Shown: positions 26,383-34,543 of the stretch, piece after piece
How positions within the stretch are numbered: the stretch's first letter is position 1
Layout of the letters: every line of letters starts with the position of its first letter
Source of the DNA: Flavobacterium fragile
GTDB lineage: Bacteria; Bacteroidota; Bacteroidia; Flavobacteriales; Flavobacteriaceae
Direction: 5' to 3'
Assembly (NCBI RefSeq): GCF_023634865.1
Contig: NZ_JAMLJN010000001.1
Coordinates: 1-64,000, forward strand
Length of the DNA stretch: 64,000 bases
Translations under genes and position numbers: made by a program
Notes under the pieces: generated by a model
Databases searched by the model: none
Told to the model about the DNA's origin: nothing
The model's input: the letters and a program-made list of their open reading frames with translations, nothing else

Positions 26383-27771
26383 ATGAGAACATTTTTAAGA
26401 ATATCGGTCATAGCAGCGGCTTTAAGTTTTGCAAATGCTATACAGGCACAAGCTCCTTCATTTGGACAAATGCAGAATATGATTCCTAGAGGTAAGGCAG
26501 GAATTAATGTATTTGATGTTAAAAAAGACAGTGCTGAATTTAAAGGACTTAGCGTTGATTTAGGAGCGGCTTTTGCTCTACAATATCAAGCGGTTAACTC
26601 ATTTAACAAGCATGAGAATTTACCAGCACCTATCGCTGGATATAGATTGAACAATCTAGAGAATAATTTTAATTTACCAATGGCTAATATGACCATTGGA
26701 GCTCAACTTTACGATGGTGTTAGAGTTAATTTAGATGTGTATTTAGCAGCAAGACACCACAATGAAACTTGGGTTAAAGGAGGATATTTACAAATTGACA
26801 AATTAGATTTCATTAAAAAAGATTTCCTCGCTGGTTTCATGAAGTATGCTACTATTAAAATTGGACAAATGGAGAACAACTATGGTGATGCTCACTTTAG
26901 ACGTTCAGACAACGGACAGGCTTTATTTAACCCATTTATCGGAAACAATGTAATGGATGCTTTTACCACTGAAATGGGAGCAGAATTATATTACAACAGA
27001 AGTGGATTTGTAAGTATGATAGGTATTACAAACTCAAAATTGAATCAAAATGTAAAAGAGATCGTACCTGGTACAGCTACTCCAACAGCTCCAGACCAAA
27101 ACACAACTATAAGTCCAACAATTTTAGCTAAATTAGGTTATGACAAACAGATTAATTCTGATTTAAGAGTAAGATTGACAGGGTCTTTATACCATGTAGC
27201 AAATTCTAGTGGTAACTTATATGGTTCTGATAGAGCCGGTAGCCGTTTTTATGGTGTGATGTCACATTCAGCTTACACAGGTGGTAATGGAGCAGCTGTA
27301 GCAGACAACTTTGATCCAACTGCTAATTATGCAACAGGTAGATTTAATCCTGGATTTGGTAACTGGGCTACTTCATATATGTTTAACCCATTTGTGAAAT
27401 ATAAAGGATTTGAATTTTTCGGAACTTTAGAATTTGCTTCTGGAGGTGATTTTAAAGGAACAGATGACAAACGTACAGTAAATCAATATGCAGGAGATGT
27501 TGTATATAGATTTGGACAAGATGAAAAATACTATGTAGGTGGTAAATTCAATACCGTATCAGGCAAATTAAAAAATTCTGACGCGAATAAAGTAGATGTT
27601 AATAGATTTGAAACAAGTGCTGGATGGTTTATGACTAAAAATGTATTGGCAAAATTAGCTTACGTTCAACAAAATTACCAAGGATATAGTCAGTACACTG
27701 GAGTTAATCCAAATGATTTGTATGGTGGTAGATTTAAAGGAGTTATGTTTGAAGCGATTATTAGTTTCTAA
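26383..27771 (+). CDS. Porin-like outer-membrane beta-barrel protein
   Basis: A 462-residue protein with a signal peptide (cleavage near AIQAQ). The rest is alternating beta-strand sequence, for example FEFFGTLEFASGG and VMFEAIISF, ending in the C-terminal Phe used for barrel assembly. It contains a conserved-looking block KIGQMENNYGDAHFRRSDNGQALFNP (split by turns) that resembles the pore constriction region of phosphate-selective-type porins, though family membership is uncertain. It is sandwiched between two YceI genes in the same direction. Substrate unknown. Confidence 0.72.
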   Translation: MRTFLRISVIAAALSFANAIQAQAPSFGQMQNMIPRGKAGINVFDVKKDSAEFKGLSVDLGAAFALQYQAVNSFNKHENLPAPIAGYRLNNLENNFNLPMANMTIGAQLYDGVRVNLDVYLAARHHNETWVKGGYLQIDKLDFIKKDFLAGFMKYATIKIGQMENNYGDAHFRRSDNGQALFNPFIGNNVMDAFTTEMGAELYYNRSGFVSMIGITNSKLNQNVKEIVPGTATPTAPDQNTTISPTILAKLGYDKQINSDLRVRLTGSLYHVANSSGNLYGSDRAGSRFYGVMSHSAYTGGNGAAVADNFDPTANYATGRFNPGFGNWATSYMFNPFVKYKGFEFFGTLEFASGGDFKGTDDKRTVNQYAGDVVYRFGQDEKYYVGGKFNTVSGKLKNSDANKVDVNRFETSAGWFMTKNVLAKLAYVQQNYQGYSQYTGVNPNDLYGGRFKGVMFEAIISF

Positions 27772-27791
27772 CAGCAATTAAAATAATATTT

Positions 27792-27826
27792 AAAAGCGAA
27801 AAGTTTTTTAGCTTTTCGCTTTTACT
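27792..27826 (+). terminator. Intrinsic terminator after the porin-like gene
   Basis: Stem AAAAGCGAAAAG (27792-27803) with CTTTTCGCTTTT (27812-27823). It ends 12 bases before the second YceI gene, which may therefore be read only in part from upstream. Confidence 0.75.
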
Positions 27827-27834
27827 TTAAGGTT

Positions 27835-28392
27835 ATGAAAACAATAGGTATTATATCACTTTTTATTTTTCTCAGTTTTGGTTTTTCATCAAACGAAACT
27901 AAAGTTAAAATTACAAATAAAAGTGAAGTTACTATTAAAGGTAAATCAAATGTAAATAGTTTCGAATGCAAATATGATTCAGATTTTATTGAAAATGATT
28001 TGAATGTGCAAATAGTAAAAAGTAATTCGAAGATAATTTTAGGAGGAGCTAGATTAGCAATTAAAAGCAAAGGATTTGATTGTGCTCACAGAATGATTAC
28101 TAAAGATTTTAAAAGTATTCTAAAAGCTGATGACTACCCTCATATAATTATTTACGTTAAAGAAATTAATACATTAAAAGACAATATAACCGCCAAGTTA
28201 AATGTAAGTATAGCTGGAAAAGACAAAGACTATATAGTGCCAATAACTTACAATCAAAACACAAATAATGTAAAAGGACAATTAAGATTAGATATCAAAG
28301 ATTTTAAATTAAAATCTCCTAAAAAATTATTAGGCATGGTGGTAGTTAATGACAATGTTGATATCAATTTCAACTTATTCTTACAGTATTAA
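27835..28392 (+). CDS. Second YceI-like periplasmic protein
   Basis: A 185-residue protein with signal peptide MKTIGIISLFIFLSFGFSS and a diverged YceI domain: SEVTIKGKSNVNSFECKYDSDF, KGFDCAHRMITKDFKSILKADDYPHIIIYV, then DIKDFKLKSPKKLLGMVVVNDNVDINFNLFL. It has two cysteines (in FECKYD and GFDCAHR) not present in the first YceI protein, which could form a disulphide. It is Lys/Asn/Ile-rich. A strong terminator separates it from the porin gene, so regulation may differ. Confidence 0.78.
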   Translation: MKTIGIISLFIFLSFGFSSNETKVKITNKSEVTIKGKSNVNSFECKYDSDFIENDLNVQIVKSNSKIILGGARLAIKSKGFDCAHRMITKDFKSILKADDYPHIIIYVKEINTLKDNITAKLNVSIAGKDKDYIVPITYNQNTNNVKGQLRLDIKDFKLKSPKKLLGMVVVNDNVDINFNLFLQY

Positions 28393-28416
28393 TACTATTT
28401 TTTCAATTAGTTTAAG

Positions 28417-28448
28417 AAAGCAATCTTTTTATGAAGGGTTGCTTTTTT
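28417..28448 (+). terminator. Probable terminator after the second YceI gene
   Basis: Short stem AAAGCAA (28417-28423) with TTGCTTT (28439-28445) followed by T residues. Confidence 0.5.
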
Positions 28449-28480
28449 ATTTGATCATAGATTCTAACTATCAAATTATA

Positions 28481-28598
28481 AAAACTTTAAACTTTTTAAG
28501 TTTTAAACTCCTAAACTTCTTATTATCTTTGCAATTCATATTAAGTTTAAATAAAAGTTCTGAAAACTTTTAAACTTCTAAATACATAAACTTTTAAG
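28481..28598 (+). repeat. ACTTTTAA-type tracts around the mrp promoter
   Basis: Two tracts of AAACTTTTAAACTTCTAAA-like units, 28481-28520 and 28562-28598, lie on either side of the -7 box. They resemble the tract upstream of tyrS at 10889-10910. Confidence 0.5.
28524..28531 (+). promoter_or_regulatory. -7 box TATCTTTG for the mrp operon
   Basis: Perfect TAnnTTTG, 72 bases before the mrp ATG and between two repeat tracts. Confidence 0.55.
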
Positions 28599-28603
28599 TA
28601 AAA

Positions 28604-29746
28604 ATGAAACTAGATAGAAAACAAATATTAGCAGCATTAGAAACTATTTCTGTAGCAGGTGAAGGTAAAAATATGGTAGAAAGTGGTGCCATTCAAAATG
28701 TAATCACTTTTGGAGATGAAGTTGTTGTTGATGTGCTTTTGTCAACTCCAGCATTACACATTAAAAAACGTGCTGAAGTAGATATCATCAAAGTAATCCA
28801 CGAAAAAGTTTACGAAAAAGCCAAAGTAAAAGTAAATATCAAAGTTGAAGCGCCAGAAAAACCAGAGAATCCTAATTTGATTCGTGGAAAACAAATTCCT
28901 GGAATTTCAAATATTATCGCAGTTGCTTCAGGAAAAGGTGGTGTAGGAAAATCTACTATTACAGCTAACTTAGCCGTTTCATTAGCAAAAATGGGATTCA
29001 AAGTTGGAGTTTTAGATGCCGATATTTACGGACCATCTATGCCTATTATGTTTGATGTTGAAAATGCAAAACCAATTTCAGTTGAGGTGGATGGAAAATC
29101 AAAAATGCAACCTATTTCAAGTTATGGGGTTGAAATTTTGTCTATCGGATTTTTTACAAAGCCAGATCAAGCAGTAATCTGGAGAGGACCAATGGCAGCC
29201 AAAGCTTTAAACCAAATGATTTTTGATGCGAACTGGGGTGAATTAGACTTTATGTTAATCGATTTACCACCAGGAACAGGGGATATTCACTTATCAATTA
29301 TGCAGTCATTGCCAATTACAGGAGCGGTTGTAGTAAGTACACCTCAAGCGGTTGCCTTAGCAGACGCTAAAAAAGGTGTTTCAATGTTTATGTCAGAATC
29401 GATTAATGTTCCCGTTTTAGGAATTATTGAAAACATGGCATACTTTACACCAGAAGAACTACCTGAAAATAAATATTACATCTTCGGTAAAGAAGGTGCT
29501 AAAAACTTGGCTGAAGATTTACAAGTGCCTCTTTTAGGAGAAGTGCCATTGGTACAAAGTATTCGTGAGGCAGGAGATTACGGTAGACCAGCAGCGTTAC
29601 AAACGGCGTCAGTTTTGGAAAGTATTTTTGAAACTATTACAAGAAACGTAGTGCAAGAAACGGTAAATCGTAATGAAACGTTACCGCCAACAGAAGCTAT
29701 CAAAATAACAACAATGGCAGGATGTTCTGCTGTTAAAGGGAAATAA
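28604..29746 (+). CDS. Mrp/NBP35-type Fe-S carrier ATPase
   Basis: A 380-residue P-loop NTPase that delivers Fe-S clusters to apoproteins. Residues 1-85 form a MIP18 (DUF59) domain. The deviant Walker A GKGGVGKST is at residues 110-118, with VLDADIYGPSMP and MLIDLPPGTGDIHLS downstream. The canonical CxxC that bridges the cluster is absent: the region after ENMAYF reads TPEELPENKYY, and the only Cys I can see is near the C-terminus (MAGCSAVKGK). This appears to be the Bacteroidota variant. The Nfu gene starts two bases after its stop. Confidence 0.92.
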   Translation: MKLDRKQILAALETISVAGEGKNMVESGAIQNVITFGDEVVVDVLLSTPALHIKKRAEVDIIKVIHEKVYEKAKVKVNIKVEAPEKPENPNLIRGKQIPGISNIIAVASGKGGVGKSTITANLAVSLAKMGFKVGVLDADIYGPSMPIMFDVENAKPISVEVDGKSKMQPISSYGVEILSIGFFTKPDQAVIWRGPMAAKALNQMIFDANWGELDFMLIDLPPGTGDIHLSIMQSLPITGAVVVSTPQAVALADAKKGVSMFMSESINVPVLGIIENMAYFTPEELPENKYYIFGKEGAKNLAEDLQVPLLGEVPLVQSIREAGDYGRPAALQTASVLESIFETITRNVVQETVNRNETLPPTEAIKITTMAGCSAVKGK

Positions 29747-29747
29747 C

Positions 29748-29987
29748 ATGACTACAACAGAAATCAGAGAAAATGTTGAGAAAGCATTGGAGGAAATTCG
29801 TCCATTTTTGAATTCAGATGGAGGAAATATTTCATTAGTGGAAATTATCGACGATAAACATGTAAAAGTTCGTTTAGAAGGAGCTTGTACCAATTGTAGT
29901 TTAAGTATTAGCACTATGAAAGCAGGTGTTGAAACTACCATTAAAAAGTATGCTCCACTAATTGAATCGGTAGAAAACATTGCATAG
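29748..29987 (+). CDS. NifU C-terminal-type (Nfu) Fe-S scaffold protein
   Basis: A 79-residue single-domain protein with the Nfu motif VRLEGACTNCSLSISTMKAGVE. The two cysteines of CxxC hold a bridging 4Fe-4S cluster between monomers. The N-terminal NVEKALEEIRPFLNSDGGNISLVEI is also typical. It is immediately downstream of mrp, so carrier ATPase and scaffold are probably made together for cluster delivery. Confidence 0.92.
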   Translation: MTTTEIRENVEKALEEIRPFLNSDGGNISLVEIIDDKHVKVRLEGACTNCSLSISTMKAGVETTIKKYAPLIESVENIA

Positions 29988-30062
29988 ATATAGATAGCAT
30001 GATATAAATCATATTTCTATACTTTACGAGTTTGTTACTTTGCTATCTTCAAAATAAAAAAA

Positions 30063-31121
30063 ATGATTAAAACAGATATTCTTATAATCGGTGCAGGTCC
30101 TACGGGACTTTTTGCCGTTTTCGAAGCCGGACTTTTACAATTAAAATGCCATATCATTGATGCTTTACCGCAGCCAGGTGGTCAATTAGCTGAATTATAT
30201 CCAAAAAAACCTATCTTCGATATTCCTGGTTATCCTTCGGTTTTAGCGGGTGATTTGGTTAATAATTTGATGGAACAAATCAAACAGTTTCAACCGGGAT
30301 TTACTTTAGGAGAAACTGCTGAAACCATCCAAAAATTAGATGACGGAACTTTTATAGTAACTACTAACGAGGGAACACAACATCATGCAAAAGCAGTAGC
30401 TATTGCAGGTGGTTTAGGAACTTTCGAGCCAAGAAAGCCTATTTTGAAAGATATCGAATTCTACGAAAAAGAAGATCGCGGCGTAGATTACTTCGTAAAA
30501 GATCCAGAAAAGTATCTTGGAAAAAATATTGTAATTGCGGGCGGAGGTGATTCTGCTTTAGATTGGAGTATTTTCTTGTCTAATGTGGCGAATTCTGTGA
30601 CTTTAGTTCATAGAAGAAACGAATTCCGTGGTGCTTTAGATTCGGTTGAAAAAGTACAAGAATTAAAGAACGCTGGAAAAATTAAATTAGTTACTCCTGC
30701 AGAAGTGGTTGGGTTTAATGGTAGTGAGAGAATTACCGCTGTTGACATTGAAGTTAATGGCGCGAGAATGAAAGCAGAATGCGATTATTTTATTCCGCTT
30801 TTCGGATTAACGCCAAAATTAGGTCCAATTGCTAACTGGGGATTAGAAATCGAAAAGAACGCCATTAAAGTAAATAACGCATTAGATTATCAAACCAATA
30901 TCGACGGAATTTACGCTATTGGTGACGTAAACACCTATCCAGGAAAATTAAAGTTGATTTTATGTGGATTCCACGAAGCAACTTTAATGTGTCAAAGTGT
31001 GTACAACAGAATCAATCCAGGAAAACGTTACGTGTTGAAATATACCACGGTTTCTGGAGTTGATGGTTTTGATGGGACAAGAAAAGAAGCAGAAAAAGCG
31101 GTTGTTAAATCGATTGATTAA
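30063..31121 (+). CDS. Ferredoxin--NADP+ reductase, thioredoxin-reductase type
   Basis: A 352-residue FAD/NAD(P)-dependent oxidoreductase. The FAD motif is ILIIGAGPTGLFAVFEAG (residues 6-23) and the second dinucleotide fold is IVIAGGGDSALDWSIFL with RRNEFRGA after it. It ends with YAIGDVNTYPGKLKLILCGFHEA. It lacks the CxxC redox pair of thioredoxin reductase, as expected for the TrxR-like FNR class. The 2Fe-2S ferredoxin gene begins two bases after its last base, so the two are likely redox partners. Confidence 0.92.
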   Translation: MIKTDILIIGAGPTGLFAVFEAGLLQLKCHIIDALPQPGGQLAELYPKKPIFDIPGYPSVLAGDLVNNLMEQIKQFQPGFTLGETAETIQKLDDGTFIVTTNEGTQHHAKAVAIAGGLGTFEPRKPILKDIEFYEKEDRGVDYFVKDPEKYLGKNIVIAGGGDSALDWSIFLSNVANSVTLVHRRNEFRGALDSVEKVQELKNAGKIKLVTPAEVVGFNGSERITAVDIEVNGARMKAECDYFIPLFGLTPKLGPIANWGLEIEKNAIKVNNALDYQTNIDGIYAIGDVNTYPGKLKLILCGFHEATLMCQSVYNRINPGKRYVLKYTTVSGVDGFDGTRKEAEKAVVKSID

Positions 31122-31122
31122 T

Positions 31123-31455
31123 ATGAGTCAAGACGTAAAAATTTTCATAACCGACAGAAACGGAGTACGACATGAAGTGTTAGCTCCAACCGACATGAAC
31201 ATGAACATTATGGAGTTAATTCGTTCGTATGAATTGGCCGAAGACGGAACTGTTGGTGTTTGTGGTGGAATGGCGATGTGCGCTTCTTGTCAGTGTTATA
31301 TTTTAAATGATGTCGTTTCTTTAGAACGCAATCCTGATGAAGAAGCGATGCTTTGGGAAGCCTATCACGTAAAGGATAATTCACGGTTAGGTTGTCAAAT
31401 TCCAATCACAGAAGATTTAGAAGGTTTGGAAATTGAAATAGCACCAGAACAATAA
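31123..31455 (+). CDS. 2Fe-2S ferredoxin
   Basis: A 110-residue ferredoxin of the adrenodoxin/ISC type. Cluster ligands are Cys47, Cys53, Cys56 and Cys91 (GVCGGMAMCASC and LGCQI), with an extra Cys58. The start at MSQDVKIF is chosen because it directly follows the reductase stop; the longer frame runs back into that gene. It probably receives electrons from the neighbouring reductase and may supply them to Fe-S assembly. A bidirectional terminator follows. Confidence 0.92.
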   Translation: MSQDVKIFITDRNGVRHEVLAPTDMNMNIMELIRSYELAEDGTVGVCGGMAMCASCQCYILNDVVSLERNPDEEAMLWEAYHVKDNSRLGCQIPITEDLEGLEIEIAPEQ

Positions 31456-31456
31456 A

Positions 31457-31482
31457 AAAAGCGAGAAGAAATTCTCGCTTTT
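31457..31482. terminator. Bidirectional intrinsic terminator
   Basis: Perfect 11-bp stem AAAAGCGAGAA / TTCTCGCTTTT between the convergent ferredoxin and DUF3050 genes. Confidence 0.88.
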
Positions 31483-31486
31483 CATT

Positions 31487-32269
31487 TTATACTAATTCAT
31501 GTTTGTGTTCCATTTGCTCTTCAATGGCATTCCAAAGTCCGATTCTTTTTTCTAAAGCTAAAACCGAAACTTCTTGTACTTCATTCCATTTTTGTTCAGA
31601 ATCGCCACAAAGTTCTGCAATCATTTGCATCGCCATTGGGCCGTGTTCATCAGCATCTAATTCAATATGTCTTTCGAAATAATAAATGAGTTTTGATAAA
31701 TCCGTTTCTGGAAAGTTTTGCTGAAAGTTTTTCAAGATTTCAGTAAACATATTTGGAATCAAATCTTCTCTTCCAAAAGTAAAAGCAGCTGCAATCTCAT
31801 GCGGTTTTCCTTGTTCAATTACTCTAAAAGTAAAATCTAAAAATGCCTTCACATTCGGATGTAAATCGCTTTGTTTTATCGATACAAAAATGTTTTTTGT
31901 TTCTTCAACATTCTTCAAAAATGCATTAATCTGAGTTGTAGAAGCACCACATTGTGTCATCGCATCCAAATACATTTCAAAATGACTTTGACGTGTTCCG
32001 TCCAATGTTAAATCGGTTTCTTCGGCTACAACTATTTCATTAATTAAATAACAAATTTCTGGATTTCCAATCGGTAACCAAGGCGTTATAGTACAAGTTA
32101 ATTTATTTTGTAAGGCTTTTAGTAGCGACATAAAATCCCACACCGCATAAATGTGGTTTTCTAAGAAACAATGCAAATCGTCTATCGTTTTTACTTTATT
32201 GTATAACGAATGATTTAATAATTGTTCTTTCTGATTTTGAATCGATTGGTTTATGGTTTGAATATTCAT
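31487..32269 (-). CDS. DUF3050 protein (haem-oxygenase-like fold)
   Basis: A 260-residue all-helical protein matching DUF3050. Signatures are LHCFLENHIYAVWDFMSLLKALQ, GNPEICYLINEIVVAEETD, AAAFTFGREDLIPNMF and YFERHIELDADEHGPMAMQMI. The repeated His/Glu pairs (ENHIYAVWDF, ERHIELDADEHG) look like the di-metal helices of haem-oxygenase-like oxidases, but no reaction is established for this family. It is monocistronic with its own -7 box. Confidence 0.8.
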   Translation of the reverse strand: MNIQTINQSIQNQKEQLLNHSLYNKVKTIDDLHCFLENHIYAVWDFMSLLKALQNKLTCTITPWLPIGNPEICYLINEIVVAEETDLTLDGTRQSHFEMYLDAMTQCGASTTQINAFLKNVEETKNIFVSIKQSDLHPNVKAFLDFTFRVIEQGKPHEIAAAFTFGREDLIPNMFTEILKNFQQNFPETDLSKLIYYFERHIELDADEHGPMAMQMIAELCGDSEQKWNEVQEVSVLALEKRIGLWNAIEEQMEHKHELV

Positions 32270-32330
32270 TGGGCAATTTTTGTTTTATATACGAAATTTT
32301 AACCTCTTATGGTTTTGAATCCATACAATA

Positions 32331-32338
32331 CAAAAGTA
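32331..32338 (-). promoter_or_regulatory. -7 box TACTTTTG (minus) for DUF3050
   Basis: The plus strand reads CAAAAGTA, 61 bases upstream of the start and abutting the upstream gene's terminator. Confidence 0.45.
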
Positions 32339-32368
32339 AAAATGCTTCCCTAAAAAGAGAAGCATTTT
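32339..32368 (-). terminator. Intrinsic terminator after the acyl-CoA dehydrogenase gene
   Basis: Stem AAAATGCTTC with GAAGCATTTT, 24 bases beyond the stop. Confidence 0.8.
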
Positions 32369-32392
32369 GTATCAAATTTATCTATTGTTTAA

Positions 32393-33571
32393 TTACTTGA
32401 ATGCAGGGAAACCAGTTACATCCATACCTGTAATTAACAAGTGAATATCATGCGTACCTTCGTAAGTAACTACAGATTCTAAATTCATCATGTGTCTCAT
32501 GATGGAATATTCACCTGTAATTCCCATTCCGCCTAACATTTGACGTGCATCACGAGCAATAGTTAACGCCATATCAACATTGTTTCTTTTTGCCATCGAA
32601 ATTTGAGCTGTAGTCGCTTTTCCTTCGTTACGTAAAACACCTAATCTCCAAGTTAATAATTGCGCTTTCGTGATTTCAGTAATCATTTCGGCTAATTTCT
32701 TTTGTTGTAATTGAGTAGCTCCAATTGGTTTGTCAAACTGAATACGTTCTTTTGAATATCTTAAAGCTGTATCATAACAATCCATTGCAGCTCCAATCGC
32801 TCCCCAAGCAATTCCATAACGTGCCGAATCTAAACAGCCTAGTGGTGCTCCTAATCCAGATTTGTTAGGTAATAAGTTTTCTTTTGGAACTTTTACGTTG
32901 TCAAAAATAAGTTCTCCAGTGGCTGAAGCTCTTAACGACCATTTATTGTGTGTTTCAGGAGTTGAAAAACCTTCCATACCTCTTTCCACGATTAATCCGT
33001 GAATTCTTCCTTCTTCGTTTTTAGCCCAAACTACTGCAATATCAGCAAAAGGCGCATTCGAAATCCACATTTTAGCACCATTTAAAAGATAATGATCGCC
33101 CATATCTTTAAAATTAGTCACCATTCCACCTGGATTTGAACCATAATCTGGCTCTGTTAAACCAAAACAACCAATCATTTCTCCAGTGGCTAATTTTGGT
33201 AAATATTTCATTCTTTGTTCTTCGTTTCCGTATTTCCAAATAGGATACATAACCAATGAAGATTGAACCGAAGAAGTCGAACGTACACCTGAATCTCCTC
33301 TTTCAATTTCTTGCATGATTAAGCCGTAAGAAATTTGATCTAATCCAGCACCACCATATTCTACTGGAATATAGGGGCCAAATCCACCAATTTCTCCTAA
33401 ACCTTTTACGATTTGTTTTGGAAATTCTGCTCTTTGTGCGTATTCTTCAATAATTGGAGATACTTCTTTTTTTACCCAAGCACGTGCAGCATCACGCACC
33501 ATTTTATGTTCGTCAGATAATAATTCGTCTAATAAATAATAATCTGGAGATTGAAATAAGTCTGGTTTCAT
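32393..33571 (-). CDS. Glutaryl-CoA dehydrogenase-like acyl-CoA dehydrogenase
   Basis: A 392-residue flavoenzyme that oxidises an acyl-CoA ester. Family features are GCFGLTEPDYGSNPGGM (FAD/substrate loop), YLLNGAKMWISNAPFADI, QFDKPIGATQLQQKKLAEM and ARQMLGGMGITGEYSIMRHMMNLESVVTYEGTHDIH. The Glu of YEGTH is the usual catalytic base position for glutaryl-CoA dehydrogenase. The C-terminal match suggests the lysine/tryptophan catabolic enzyme; other short-chain substrates remain possible. Single-gene unit. Confidence 0.85.
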   Translation of the reverse strand: MKPDLFQSPDYYLLDELLSDEHKMVRDAARAWVKKEVSPIIEEYAQRAEFPKQIVKGLGEIGGFGPYIPVEYGGAGLDQISYGLIMQEIERGDSGVRSTSSVQSSLVMYPIWKYGNEEQRMKYLPKLATGEMIGCFGLTEPDYGSNPGGMVTNFKDMGDHYLLNGAKMWISNAPFADIAVVWAKNEEGRIHGLIVERGMEGFSTPETHNKWSLRASATGELIFDNVKVPKENLLPNKSGLGAPLGCLDSARYGIAWGAIGAAMDCYDTALRYSKERIQFDKPIGATQLQQKKLAEMITEITKAQLLTWRLGVLRNEGKATTAQISMAKRNNVDMALTIARDARQMLGGMGITGEYSIMRHMMNLESVVTYEGTHDIHLLITGMDVTGFPAFK

Positions 33572-33591
33572 ATTTTTTAATTTGAAAGAAA

Positions 33592-33599
33592 CAAAAGTA
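33592..33599 (-). promoter_or_regulatory. -7 box TACTTTTG (minus) for the acyl-CoA dehydrogenase
   Basis: The plus strand reads CAAAAGTA, 20 bases upstream of the start codon. Confidence 0.45.
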
Positions 33600-33736
33600 A
33601 GTAAAGATTTTTAACAAATCAATCAACAAGTGTTATAATTTTATATGAAGCTTTTTCCAGCTGTTCGCTATATCTTTTTGTTTTATCGAATTCTAAAAAA
33701 AATCGTTATTTCATAGTAAAAGAAATGCTTGAAAAA

Positions 33737-33775
33737 CAAAAAGGATGCCGCTACCATCTGGGCTAGGGCTACATC
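33737..33775 (-). ncRNA. Flavobacterial conserved 3'-end element (possible structured RNA/terminator)
   Basis: On the minus strand this reads TAGCCCTAGCCCAG, GATGGTAGCGGCATCC, then five T. The first TAG is the trmN6-like gene's stop codon. GATG and CATC can pair around GTAGCGG just before the T-run. I recall near-identical sequences of the form AGCCC-GAT-AGCGGCATCC-TTTT at many gene ends in Flavobacteriaceae; a link to the Flavo-1 RNA motif is only a guess. It is far more GC-rich than its surroundings. Confidence 0.45.
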
Positions 33776-34473
33776 TTCAAGTAGAACTCTTTCGTCAATT
33801 CTATGTATTCCGAAGTGTAATTATGTCTGGAAATTTCAATAATTAATTCATCAATTAACGGCGTTTGTTCCATTCGGCAAAAAGCCAATAAACTTCTTTT
33901 AATTTCTGATGTTGGAGTGCCTTTTACACGAGTAATTTTTAATGGAAACAAATCCAATTCTTTACACATAGCAACAAAACGTTCTTCTTCTTTATAAGGA
34001 ATAATTACAGAGAAAATTCCGTTATCCGAAAGTAGTAATTCAGCTGCTTCAATTAATTCTTCAAAAGGCAAAGCATCTTCAAAACGAGCTAAATCTCTCG
34101 AAGTAGTGGCAGATTTGTAATCATCGGTATAAAAAGGCGGATTGGAAATAATTAAGTCGTATTCGTCTTCAGGTTCGTCTACAAATTCATCCAAACCTGC
34201 ATGAAAACAAAATAATTTATCACCCCAAGGCGAAGCTTCAAAGTTTTCGACACATTGTTCGTAAGCGTCTTCGTCAATTTCAATCGCATCGATTTGTTCG
34301 GCGTTGCTTCTTTGGGCTAACATTAAAGATAAAATCCCAGTTCCAGCACCAATATCTAAAATATTGTATGGATTGTTGATTAATGGAGTCCAAGCGCCAA
34401 GCAAAACACCATCGGTGCCAATTTTCATAGCACAACGATCTTGATCAACAGAAAATTGTTTGAATTTAAACAA
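33769..34473 (-). CDS. tRNA1(Val) (adenine(37)-N6)-methyltransferase-like
   Basis: A 234-residue Rossmann methyltransferase matching the YfiC/TrmN6 group. SAM motif ILDIGAGTGILSLMLAQ is at about residues 38-54. The amino-methylation motif NPPF is at 111-114 (LIISNPPFYTDD), consistent with N6-adenine methylation. MKIGTDGVLLGAW is also typical. It is downstream of rimM on the same strand (60-base gap) and may be read from the rpsP promoter. Its stop codon is the first TAG of the conserved 3' element. Confidence 0.85.
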   Translation of the reverse strand: MFKFKQFSVDQDRCAMKIGTDGVLLGAWTPLINNPYNILDIGAGTGILSLMLAQRSNAEQIDAIEIDEDAYEQCVENFEASPWGDKLFCFHAGLDEFVDEPEDEYDLIISNPPFYTDDYKSATTSRDLARFEDALPFEELIEAAELLLSDNGIFSVIIPYKEEERFVAMCKELDLFPLKITRVKGTPTSEIKRSLLAFCRMEQTPLIDELIIEISRHNYTSEYIELTKEFYLKM

Positions 34474-34505
34474 GATGAATAAGGATTGAATTTAACAATT
34501 TAAAA

Positions 34506-34543
34506 AACTGTAAACTGTGACTGCGACTGTCAACTACTGTAAA
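34506..34543. repeat. ACTGTAAACTGTGACTG-type repeat tract, copy 1
   Basis: A tract of CTG-TAAACTG-TGACTG-CGACTG units between trmN6-like and rimM. It overlaps the last codons of rimM and contains its TAG stop. Related to 57098-57150. Confidence 0.6.

Noticed and set aside
31060..31122. Upstream start for the ferredoxin
   Set aside because: It lies within the reductase gene in another frame and adds a Lys-rich stretch; MSQDVKIF directly after the reductase stop is the natural start.
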